Of a DNA stretch of 64,000 nucleotides, positions 11,229-21,379 are shown in pieces (positions within the stretch are counted from its first letter, which is position 1; every line of letters starts with the position of its first letter). Both the position numbers and the translations under genes were made by a program. Source of the stretch: Nemertoderma westbladi (taxonomy: Eukaryota; Xenacoelomorpha; Nemertodermatida; Nemertodermatidae). The notes below the pieces were generated by a model. The model was not told where the DNA came from and ran no database searches. It saw only the letters and a program-made list of their open reading frames with translations. Where the stretch lies: contig JAUCBJ010005461.1 in assembly GCA_032718475.1 (NCBI GenBank), positions 1 to 64,000 on the forward strand, in the 5' to 3' direction.

Positions 11229-12934
11229 AGCTGCTATATGAGTTTATCAATATCATAATGAGTTTATAATTAGGCTAGCGGGCGTCGCTGCCTACCCCTC
11301 ACGGCCCCCGGACAGCGCAAGATCCTCAGCGTCGATGTACTTTCGCCGATGTGCCTATCGCCAACATAGTAGCTGCACAACGACCATAACAACCAGCGCG
11401 AGTCACTCCACTGTCCGTCCCAAGGGCTAAGATTTACTTCAGGTTATTACTGCAGAGTTAGGGCTACTTTCACAATTGCGACTCGTTACTGTAAACACAC
11501 TTTAGTAGTAACATTCACCTATAAACGCACAAATTCCACACAACTGTCACAAACCGCACACATTCGGGCCATTTGTCCGTTAGTCAAGTGCCTTCCAGAA
11601 TGCCACGTTATTATTGGGTTTCCTTGGATACTAGCAGTGTGCTATTTATTCCTTATGCTATTCAATGGGGCAAGCCTTTATTGTGCTTTTAACTCACTTC
11701 TAATTCTAGCGTGGTTTTTGCCATGGTGACATTATGGAAAGCTAGTGGTAGAATTAGGGTAATTCCCATGCATACAGATCTGGGATGCTATTTAATAATA
11801 ATTCTTTAATTGTCAATATTCTCCCTTATACATGATTTTATGAATTTTATCGGCTATTGACTATATATTGGAGATTCTCGCACACTAATACAATTAATAG
11901 CTCATCTCCGCTCCCATGATCTATAAATTAATGGAAATTTGGGAATGTTATAAATTGTATAAAAATGACAATTTATCAAATTCATTAAAAAGATGAATTT
12001 AAATTTATTCCCGTAAATTTTATTATTTAATATTAAAATAGACACAATTTTATTCCAGAACTTGTCTGGGGACTGGGATCCTTGATTCTAGGAAATTTGT
12101 CCTTTTAAGAGTATCGGTAAGTGCTACGATATCTTAATAGACTAGAATTTTAAAGGATCTAAAATTTTACAGATTTTAATTTATAGATTAGAATTTATAG
12201 ACTTGTAAGTAGTTGCTCTATCATAATTGTTTGACAGATTTTATAAATATTAATAGTTAATATTTAAGATGGGCACCGGTTTATTCCAGAACTTGTCTGG
12301 GGACATTAACCACTGATTCTAGAATTTTGTCTTTCAAGTATATCGGTGGGTGCCGCGATATCTTAATCAACTAGAATTACAGATGGTCAAAGGGTTTAAC
12401 AGATTTATTTTGCGTTTTACGCTACTGTTAAAAGGACATCACGCTACTATATGTATTATTTAATATACGGTATGAGAGCAATATCGCAAGAAGCAATGTC
12501 CATGAGAAGAGGCAAGTCGTTTCCAAGGTCTACCCAGAGCTTGGTTTAGCCGAGACACGAGGATCTGAACTTTGCATTCCTAATACTCTACCTACCAATA
12601 ATACTTAAATATAGTAGGAGCTTTATTGTACTTTAATAAGTACGGACATTTCATCTTACTGTAGTCACGCATTTATAATGTAACACGGACAGTAAGGAAA
12701 GAGAAAAAGAATTATTTCTCGCCGTTGCACTAAATATATAATATAATATAATTAAGTAAGTAATAAACACTAATATATATTGCACTAATCTACTAAATAA
12801 TCGCTAAAATAACATTCTACTAAATAAAATTAAAGAAAACGATTATAATTAAATTACATAATAATACATACAGAAATATAAAATAATAAAAACAAATATA
12901 AAATAATATAGTCATACACCCACTCCAGACGCTG
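11229..12934. other. Non-coding AT-rich segment inside the BEL-like element
   Basis: Where the rest of integrase would be expected there is AT-rich sequence without open frames. It contains two copies (12,048-12,175 and 12,278-12,385) of a block beginning ttattccagaacttgtctgg and including tatcggt and gatatcttaat, a degenerate ~230-bp tandem duplication. Confidence 0.6.
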
Positions 12935-13560
12935 TTACGTTGGGGAGTCCCTAGATGTTTGTTGGATTAGGGAGGTGGTCGTGGGAAGAGTATCTTGCCT
13001 TCCATAGTTTCCGGAGAGTTCGCTGTCTCTTTCCAGTAAACATAAACGACCAACTGGGCGATTGAGCTGCTGCGTCTCGAATACAATTCCAGGTTTCCTC
13101 TTCATCCTGGAATAGTGACGATAGAAACATCGCTTCAAATACACGACGGCCTTACAAAGCCGATTCCAGGATCTATAGTGGTCCATCGCTCCCGGCTGGA
13201 GAGGTGAGAGTCCCTGCGAGACGTCTGGTGTTCCAGATCTCCAGTCTCTCTCTCTGATCTCCACAACAGATCGGTTCGTGGTGGGGGAGTTTAGATCCAC
13301 AGCGTCGTCCCTGGAAATGTGTAGTACAGACAGATCTAGCACGGGTTTAAATAACCTTGATTTACTCGTCCGGGTTTTAGGTTTGACTTTCTCCGCTCCC
13401 TTGGCTTGTCTAATCTCAGACGTGGTAAGATGGGGAGGCCATTCATCTTCTTTACTTAGGAAGTCGGGTCCACCTAACCAGTCTGGAGTATCTGTCAGTT
13501 CTTGAGGAGTTGCTCCTCTGGAAGCGATGTCGGCTAGATTAATCGTGGCAATGTCTCCAT
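12935..13560 (-). pseudogene. RNase H tail / connection domain and integrase start of BEL-like pol
   Basis: On the minus strand, right after the protease frame, the sequence reads LADIASRGATPQEL, then WLGGPDFLSKEDEWPPH. These are the hallmarks of the stretch between RNase H and integrase in BEL/Pao polyproteins (xADxASRG...WxxGPxFLxxxxxWP). It continues through 13,342-12,935 with LKRCFYRHY and then breaks by frameshift just where the integrase zinc-binding domain would begin. Its direct junction to protease means the whole reverse transcriptase and the catalytic part of RNase H, normally about 2 kb, are deleted near 13,560. Confidence 0.7.
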
Positions 13561-14519
13561 TGATCTACATTAGAGTTAATATCGTCATTATCTGAGGAGT
13601 ATGGTGTTCCCTCAGTTGTGGTCATCTCTCCCTCACTGATGTCTTCTTCCCATTCACTCTCCTGATGGACCTGATCTTTGGGTAGCCTTTCTAGGAGTGT
13701 CCTACGGGAAGGTCCAGTGAGGTACCAACCTACTCTTGTTCTTCCCGCATAGGTTTGCAATGGTTGCGGTCGAGCAGGCCGTTTCTCTAATGTCTCAAGC
13801 GCCTCATGCGCATTTTGGCCGATGAGTATCTGTACCCCTGGGTAGTCGGTGTTGAATCTAGGTATCTCATGCTGCTGGGTGAAATCGTCTTCATCCCTGT
13901 TATAAGGTTCCACTTGGCTGGTAGCGAAGTTCTTTATCGCCACCATTTTTACTAACCTTATACTGTGTTCTCCTAGTTCATCCTGGGGGGTGGACAACGC
14001 GCCTACATAGTAGTCTGTAGCTACTGTAGATTTCCAAACCTGCATAATTCCTGAAAGGTTCAACTTAGTTCGGAACTTGGGTTGTCCAGCAAAGATGTCT
14101 TCGGCTAGTTCTTTGTCGATGAATGTTCCTATGCTGCTGGAGTCAAGGAGGGCGTTCACTATATAGCTCTTTTTTAACCCGTGGACTCTCAACTGCACTA
14201 CGGGAAATTCTCGGATTCCTACGTTGGAAGTTGGCGCTTTCCAAGATGGTTGTCGGTCAGGAATAGTTAGGGAGAGCTCACTATCGGTTTCAGTCTCATA
14301 CGTAAGTGCTCGATACACTGCGGTGTTTATTAGATAACAGGATTCGTTTTCGTCGGAGAATTCATCCGTGTAGAATCCTTCCATCTCAGAACTGTGGTTC
14401 GGGTCGTTCACATCACTGAATTGGACATGTAGTTCGGGCTCACTTACCTGACTCGTGCGGGTTCTTTCAAATTCTGTGTGCAGCAAGATATGATGTTTCG
14501 CGCCGCACTTAGCACACCT
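13561..14519 (-). pseudogene. BEL-like aspartic protease region
   Basis: A ~310-codon frame with the A17/DUF1758-type retropepsin core VNALLDSSSIGTFIDKELAE. The catalytic Asp is kept, but the usual D-S/T-G is D-S-S, which may weaken activity. The Asn-Ala-His block VQILIGQNAHEAL follows, as in the family. The beginning of the frame (CAKCGAKHHIL just upstream) is the last gag zinc knuckle, so gag and protease were once one polyprotein, now separated by a one-base shift near 14,540. The frame ends where pol has been deleted. Confidence 0.75.
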
Positions 14520-16110
14520 AGCATCTGAGTAACAGGTCTCGCCGTTGGTGTCCTCGTCTGAGACAATTATAACACAACCGCTTATCCCACATGACTTCGC
14601 GTCTATCTTTTAGTGATTTCTTTAAAAATTTATCACACACACTTAAACGGTGGGGCCCGTCGCACAGCGCACATTTTGGTTTGATGTTACTCACCTTACC
14701 TTGGGTAACGTTGTGCACTCTCGTTCTTTCCTCGGGCTTTCTTCCGTGAACTCTATTAGGAGACGTAGGAGGAGTTTTTGTTACCTGTTCTCTCCTGTCA
14801 TTGGTTCGAGACTTAAATTTACTTACGTCTTTAGGCGCTTTGTTGACATAGTAAGATCTTTCAGTGTCTTTCCCGCTGTCCTCTTCTTGAGAAGCCTGGC
14901 TTTCGCCGTCGTCTGTATAACACACTGGTGTTACCTTTCTCCTAGAAACGGGTTTCTCACTTACCTTATTTTCCGGTGTCTTCTCTCTAGACTGTTTTAG
15001 GAGTTGTAATCTTACCTCTCGGTTTAAGAATGACAGAAGGTCCGTCATGGTTGGATCTCTATGTTGTTGGTCCATCAAATAGAGAACCTTTTTGTCCCAG
15101 CGAGTACCTACTTCACCCTTTGGCAAAGCTGATGCTAAGGCTCCTACAACCATAGAATTCTGGTATTCATGAGACTTACCTAACCAATCTAGTTGTCTAC
15201 AGATCTCCTGAATCTCATCGGAAAACTCTATAATCCCGCTGCTAAGGAACTTTCGGGGCGCTACCAATTTTGCATACAAATACCTAGCTATGTTTGTCCT
15301 ATTACCATACCTGATGTTTAGTGTATCCCAAACTTGTCTTAATCCATCTGGATGTCCAATAAACTTTAACGCCATTAACTTGGGAGATCCTTCCAAGCAC
15401 TCGATGAGGAATCTAAGTTTCTCTCCGTTAGATAGCACAGAGTTCTGTATGTTATCTTTGTAATATTCATTAAAAGGTAACCATTTCATCTCATCTCCAT
15501 TGAACTTGACGATCTCTCCCACCTTTACCGCTTGACGGGCTTCGGTTCTAGCCATTTGACGCGTAAAACTTTCTTGGGCCATCGTGTTATTTAATATCGA
15601 GTTATCGGTATATAAATTTCTCGGATTATGATCAGGTCTATATGGAATATCATTGTCAACAGGTTTATAATTACCCTTAATAGGGTTTACTATAGGAGTT
15701 TCTACTTCACTAGCAGTATAGATGCGTGTAGGCTCCACACCTTGCGCATGAAATACTTCAGACCTAACAGGTTGACACATTGTTACAGGGGGTGGTGGTA
15801 TACCCTTTTGTGTATTTACTAATTTATCGCGTTCTAACGCGATACTCTGCTGCACTTCTTGCAACTCTAACCTACTTTCCCTTACTGTGCCCTTGAACTG
15901 TTGAACAGTCTCCTGCATCTGCCCGAGCAGGAGATCCATCCCCCGCCGTCCCTCATCCACCCACTCGACCGCCGAAGCGGGAGCCGCCAACATAGTAGCG
16001 GGTAGACGAGGGACAACGGGCGACAAATCATTGATATTTCGCTCGGAGTCCAGGACAGGAACTGTCTCAGGGGCTGTTCTGCTGGGCACAGGTAGTTTAG
16101 TGCTGTGCAA
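14518..16110 (-). pseudogene. BEL-like gag, capsid and zinc-knuckle part
   Basis: A 530-codon frame. An N-terminal coiled-coil-like stretch (VRESRLELQEVQQSIALERD) precedes the conserved gag region: VKFNGDEMKWLPFNEYYKD, then FLIECLEGSPKLMAL, YGNRTNIARYLYAKLV and ALPKGEVGTRWDKK. This matches the DUF1759-type gag shared by BEL/Pao elements. A C-terminal Ser/Lys-rich linker leads to a knuckle CALCDGPHRLSVC and CYNCLRRGH, where the frame breaks. It would form the capsid-like particle and bind RNA. Confidence 0.8.
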
Positions 16111-16117
16111 AGGGAAT

Positions 16118-16975
16118 TTAGAGTGGTTCTGGGAGTACAGGTGTCTCTATCACCGAAGGGGTGGCTTCGAGAACAGGCCTAATTATTTCAGGCTCATCTA
16201 CTATAGTAGGGAGTCTTTCTACTCTAATAATTTGGTCTGTGGGTTCTGTACTACCTAAGTCTGTGCTAGCTAGTTGCCTTCTAACAGCTGGGGGCAAATC
16301 AGGCAATTTCTGACGGTGGGGCATTCTTCTACGCCTGCTTAGACGAGATCTATTTCCTCCGCCTTCAGGATCGGTGGTATCGCCTTCATCAGATGATGTA
16401 AATCCCTGTCTTTTGGGAGTAGATCGACTTATCATCTGCATCTGACTAGCTGTTAACTGTTTATTCATGTAGTCTTGCTTCTCCTCAAGATTTTCCAACT
16501 CTAGTTGGGTGGTCTCTTCAGACGCCCTCCGTTCTGCTTCTGCCACTGCTACCTTTCTTTCCGCTTCTGCCGCTTTTCTTTCCGCTTCTGCCGCTGCCAC
16601 TGCCGCTTTTCTTTCCACTTCGGCCGCTTTTCTTTCCGCTTCTGCCTCTGCCGCTGCCGCTGCTGCCGCTGCTGCCGCTGCTGCCGCTTTTCTTTCCACT
16701 TCTACCGCCTTTCTTTCCGCTTCTGCCGCTGCCATTGCCGCTTTCCTTTCCACTTCTGCTGCCTTTCTTTCCGCTTCTGCCTCTGCCGCTGCCGCTGCTG
16801 CTGTCTTTCTGTCTTCTATACGTTTTTTCTTTACTTGTTCTTCTTGAACCCTAGCGATGCGGATGCTTTCATCAAATTTAGCTTGGTTCGCAGCTAACAT
16901 TTCCGCATCTATTGCGTCCAGCACAAACTTGGCTCCTTCACTATTAGGGCGAAGTCCAGCCAGCCGTCTCCTCAA
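16118..16975 (-). pseudogene. BEL-like gag, Ala/Glu/Lys coiled-coil region
   Basis: A 285-codon frame dominated (16,509-16,830) by tandem repeats of the type AEAERKAAEVERKAA, with one run of 13 alanines. This predicts a long highly charged alpha-helix or coiled coil. The DNA is a GCC/GCT/TTC-type microsatellite-like repeat, so the length has probably changed by slippage. After it come TTQLELENLEEKQDYMNKQ and a basic stretch SRLSRRRRMPHRQKLPDLP. It lies in a different frame from its neighbours but in gag order. Confidence 0.6.
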
Positions 16976-16986
16976 CTCTTCGTCAC

Positions 16987-17983
16987 CTAGAAATCGTTGA
17001 TAGTCTGACAGATAGATGTCAATAGCGTCCTCTTCTGCGGTTTCTCTGCTGTCGCTTCGCTTTCCACTTGAGAAAAGGTAGCGTCTGTTGATTCTCCATG
17101 GGTTGAGCGCTCAGCCAGCTGAAATTTCCACTGGGCCGTTCCTTGAACCTTGAGACTCACCCGCTGGAACCAAGTCTTTACGGCAACTTGCAACGACGTG
17201 TCTTGTCTTCTTTTCGAAGCTTCCTCAAAGGCCGATAGGATTAGTCTGATTCTTAGAATTCTTTCTCGAACTTGATAAAGCAGCTCTCCCTGCTCTTGAG
17301 GTCCTTGGGTTTGTTGAAACAGTTGTTCCTCTAATCGCTCCAAAGAGCTGAAGAATCCCTGTACATATCCTGCTGCCGACCTCTTCCACACAGCTGGATC
17401 ACTAGTGTCTTTTGTCACTCCCATCCGTGCATAAGTCCTCCCAGGCAGCTTCCGATAAGTTAAACGGGAGTCCGGGTCCGGGGAAGTTCCATTGCGACTC
17501 GACAATAGACTTCAGTTCCTCCCTTGTGTATCCCGCATAACTGTCCTTGGTCGATCGCTTACTTCTCGCCCAATCGATTTGGTGTTCCTCCACCGCAATC
17601 AATACCCTAGTGAGTACGGCTGCAGGAAGAATGAGAAGGGGATCCGAATAAACCGCATCTGCCATCTTTGCTCCGCGCTCGGGTGTCAGCTCTACAGTAT
17701 CCGAACTACTGGAGCTATCGGGCCGCTGAGAAATAAGTTCTCGGCTCGGGTGTTGCTGCTGTTTAACAGCTGCTTCTTGGTCCCGCTTGACTTGAGCCCG
17801 AGTGCCTATGATAGACCTACGGTGTTGGACTAGCCTAGGGTCTGATACTACTACTGGAGGGATGACCTTTCTTACAGTAGGAGGTGAGTTGAACTTCGGT
17901 CTCAAACGTTCAGCACTCCTATCTGGGTCACAGATGGTTGTATCTAGGAGACTGTCTGACAGGTTTTGCTTTGTGTCAGACAT
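16987..17983 (-). pseudogene. BEL-like gag N-terminal part in two overlapping frames
   Basis: Frame one (17,983-17,402) starts at an ATG with MSDTKQNLSDSLLDTT and is Ser/Gln-rich. Frame two (17,505-16,987) contains SAAGYVQGFFSSLERLEEQL and VRERILRIRLILSAFEEASK, an amphipathic helical style common at the start of BEL gag proteins. The two overlap by about 100 nt. The ATG at 17,983 is the first plausible start after a ~1.9-kb leader. No function beyond gag assembly can be inferred. Confidence 0.55.
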
Positions 17984-19895
17984 GTTTGTTTGTACAGTTG
18001 AATGCCTACTGCTATAATTACAGTTAAAGCAAGTCTAGTAATTCAGTATCACTGTTAGCCTAGTAATTAATTACCGATATCGTTACTCTATGTAATGCGA
18101 TATATATACACAATATATTAGAATACCGGTATACACTTATAGTATATATATAAGTATTATTACAGACTAGGTTTGTCACAGAATACAGGTATATAATTTC
18201 AGCGCAAATATATATAAATATATAATAAGCCTATCGTGAATACCGGTATACAACTTACACTTATAATATATAAGTATAATTATAAACTAGAATTAATTAC
18301 AGAATACCGGTATATAATTTCAGCTTAAATTTATAGAATAAATATAATAAGCCTATTGTAAATACCGGTATGTCAATTATTTTAGAATAATTGAATTTTT
18401 GAATTTTAGGGGTTACTTGGTTACTTTACTTTACTTTATTACCGTTATTTAAGCAGTAGTCCAACTGATATTAAGACCTAATTGTTGTATGACAGGCCTA
18501 CTATTTTATAAATCAGTTTGAGTTGATTTATAATATATATATATATACCCTGTAATGGGTTTTGTCAATATTTGAAATAAATGTTATTATTTCTGGTAAG
18601 GAGTCACTTCACAGAAGCTAAACGCTCTCAGTGTAGTGCTACTTATTGTATTGGACACTAAAACAAATAATTCTAATTTACTAAGTTACTTATTACTACA
18701 ACCTATGTACAATTGCGGGGTGAGACACAAAAATTACACGTACGAATTTTTAGGGTTAATTTTACAAGAAATTTACAAACCAGCCTAACAAGGGGTTAGA
18801 ATTTCTGGTTATTACAAACGGACAGGATACTACGGTATTTGAAAATAATAAAGCAGTAGTAAATATATTGCGTTGTCCAGATAGGAAAATACCACCGTCT
18901 GACGACTTATAGCCATATCGCTATAAGTACTACGTTATGTACCCGGAATGTCCCTACCTAGAAGTTAATTACCGCGGCCAACCAGAGACAACGTGCCTAT
19001 TAACCACTTTACGACACAAATATACTGCCTACACACTAATTACCTTCGGAAAGCACTGTACACTAAACCCTAAATTAGGTACAAGTACTTATACAACAAA
19101 TAACCAGCAGTTAAAAATACTTGTACAGCTAAAAGAACCACGGTATCTGCCGGAGTGACTAGAGCATAAAATCACCAGTCTTTACCTACGCCAAACAGCC
19201 CTGATGTAGTACCGGGGTTAATTTAACTATAACGGTATGTATAACAAGCACAATTACTGTAGGAATAAACTTGGGGGTATGTATGTTGAGAATAATCGCA
19301 TAATCTCTGAATAATAAATATTACGCTACCCGTACAGACTACATAAACAAAATACAAACCAAATGCTGGCAGACTACTATCAAGCCTAAATAAACTACAG
19401 TATATGCAGACTCCGAAATGGTTAGTTAGTATGCGTTCTAACCGAGTAGTACGACTTAATATTTCGGGGGGGGGGGGGGGGGGGGGATTTACCTTACAGC
19501 ACTGGATGCCCCCACATTCCTAACTAGTACTTTATCGGACATACACTCTACACACACTGCAATCTCTTCAGACCTGACAACAGCCAGACAACAATCCAGC
19601 CTACAAATTATTTGTACAATTTGAGCGGGCTTACACGCCTTCTGCTCAATATTAACTTACAAATAAATAAAACTGACAGAAATAAGTAAAATCCCAATAA
19701 AAAACCAGGGGGGCCCTCCCTGATTAAATATCAAGACCTACCGGTATATAATTATCAAAATCGAATAATACTGATGTACCTGTACTGCTGTAAGTACCGG
19801 TTCGGGTGGTTAGGTAGTCAGGCCTACTGGTTACCGGTCGACCGGTACTTTTACCTTTATTGCCTACGTTGCAATAAAGAAGCAATAACTGTTAT
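17984..19895 (-). other. Long untranslated leader of BEL-like element
   Basis: This is ~1.9 kb between the 5' LTR and the first gag ATG, without supported coding. It holds a ~120-bp imperfect tandem duplication (about 18,130-18,240 and 18,241-18,370) with aataccggtatac and ataataagcctat in each copy, a (TA)n stretch near 18,540 and a run of 21 G at 19,466-19,486. A leader of this length is unusual and may itself contain later insertions. Confidence 0.6.
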
Positions 19896-20752
19896 TGTTC
19901 GCGCTTTTAGACCTTTAGCAGTTTAACCTGCCAAATGCTTTGTTATCGGTCACACTCTTGCACACTACCGCACACTGCTGCACACTGATCTGCCGACCTT
20001 CACTGAATTTGATCATATATAAGGAGAATAGCAACTGACACATGTAGGGATTATGAAATAGCATTCAATTCACTCCAAAACCACTATAATGTAAGTCGCA
20101 ATTGCTACAGGTAACCGGTCTCTCTAACCTTCAGTATATCAAGAAGATTGGGGTTTTATGATTATTTATTGATATTCTCCAAATATAACAACATATCCAT
20201 CAACTTATAACAATTAATAACCGACAGTAAACAGAAGAAAAATAATGCGGTAGGACAAGTATGTATGGTAGATAGGTAGGTCCAGTTTGATAACAGTTAT
20301 ACGTTCCTATAATCAAAGCCGTCGAATGTTTGGCTAAAGTCTGAAACTCAGAATAATTCCAAAGCCGATGTTCTGGGGCTCAGGAAAAGGTAAACAAAAA
20401 CCGTCATGCATTGCGCGATTTCCCAGTAGGCTTCTGTACAAATAAAATGAAAATCGCTCTGATTGGTCGAGTGAGCCGAACAAAGAGAGTTAAGAAAGCT
20501 CCACATCGACATTAAATCAGCTGATAGATTTCGTCATCTGAATTACACTGTGTTAAGAGTATTTGGCGTATTGCGGCATAAAATGGCTTGTTATGTCCGC
20601 TAAAGTACACATACAGAAAAAATGGCTTTTTATGTCCGCTAAAACACCTACACAGTACTTTGCGGGAAAAATGGCTTGTTATGTCCGCTAAAACAACTAA
20701 ACAGTTCATTGCGGAGAAAAAATGACTGGTTATATCCGCAAAAGCCTTTACA
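19896..20752 (-). repeat. 5' LTR of BEL-like element (857 bp, deleted)
   Basis: It is colinear with the left LTR except for a ~330-bp gap between ...gtttaacctgcca and aatgctttgttatcgg. The solo LTR at 31.4 kb keeps that segment, so this copy lost it rather than the others gaining it. The LTRs otherwise differ only at scattered bases, suggesting a fairly recent insertion. Confidence 0.92.
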
Positions 20753-20970
20753 AACTCTATTACCGATCTCCCGTGGTAGTAAACATTGGAATCCTTACAC
20801 CCATGTCGGGCGAATGGTAGTTCCTCTTCCAGACTAAAGTAGCATCATTGAGTCCCCACAATACTCCACCGTACCCTCACCATCAGCATACCACTCATTC
20901 AAGCAGTCGACAAAAAGCCACAAGTTATCCAAATACCAGCTCAGATGCACATATGACCACGCCCAAGATC
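20753..20970 (-). pseudogene. N-terminal portion of the CCHC-knuckle ORF, right of the BEL-like insertion
   Basis: On the minus strand the frame that enters the 3' LTR at 8,412 (ELNGKYNPTYKK) is continued here by EEELPFARHG and VYYHGRSVIE up to the AACTC duplication. Removing the element and one TSD copy restores one frame. Further upstream a second frame (LDNLWLFVDCLNEWYADGE), one base out, stays open until it meets the hairpin array at ~20,970. No ATG start is visible, so the 5' end was lost to the neighbouring element. Confidence 0.6.
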
Positions 20971-21170
20971 GCAATTCGGTCCCGACAATTCGGTCCCGGA
21001 CAATTCGGTCCCGGACAATTCGGTCCCATTAATTTTGTGTTTTGGGACCGAATTGTCCGGGACCGAATTGTCCGGGACCTAATTGTCCAGGACCGAATTG
21101 TCCGGATACTGACTAGGACAATTCGGTCCCAAAACATGCATTTTAATGGGACCGAATTGTCCGGGACCAA
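20971..21170. repeat. Left hairpin array of GGGACCGAATTGTCC
   Basis: Four forward copies of acaattcggtccc, a short spacer attaattttgtgtttt, then four reverse copies gggaccgaattgtcc, then one forward and one reverse copy. The arms can pair into a long hairpin. Confidence 0.93.
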
Positions 21171-21379
21171 ATTTAATTGGTACTGTATAATGGTGAATGT
21201 TCTAGAACCTTAATATATATTATTATATGGTAGCTAGTGTTTTTTTTACTAGCTAGTATTTTTTTGAAAATAAAAAAAATTTTACTTTTTTTGTTAACAT
21301 TATTAGTTATGGTATGTAGCTATGGTGTTTTTATGGAGCTTGTGAATTATTTACTAGCTAGTAATAGTATGTATTTACC

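Larger units (their letters stand above)
8413..20752 (-). mobile_element. BEL/Pao-like LTR retrotransposon, internally deleted (12.3 kb)
   Basis: Two TG...CA direct repeats (8,413-9,600 and 19,896-20,752) bound an internal region with gag and protease frames on the minus strand, so the 5' LTR is the right-hand one. The flanks carry a 5-bp duplication, AACTC (8,408-8,412 and 20,753-20,757). A purine-rich tract (tctgggagcgg on the minus strand) abuts the 3' LTR at 9,601, as a polypurine tract should. No tRNA primer-binding TGG is visible after the 5' LTR. Gene order is a split gag, protease, RNase H tail, a short connection/integrase remnant, then an extra 3' ORF. Reverse transcriptase is absent and all frames carry shifts, so the copy cannot be autonomous. 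The BEL/Pao call rests on the gag and A17-type protease style, the ADIASRG / WLGGPDFL linker and the 5-bp TSD. Confidence 0.9.

Noticed and set aside
16505-16897. 130- and 112-codon plus-strand frames rich in Cys/Phe or Ser/Ala
   Set aside because: Antisense translations of the AEAERKAA repeat in gag.
20848-21213. Plus- and minus-strand frames over the hairpin array
   Set aside because: They translate the 15-mer repeat (FGPGQ / DRIVR arrays) in all frames and have no independent coding evidence.
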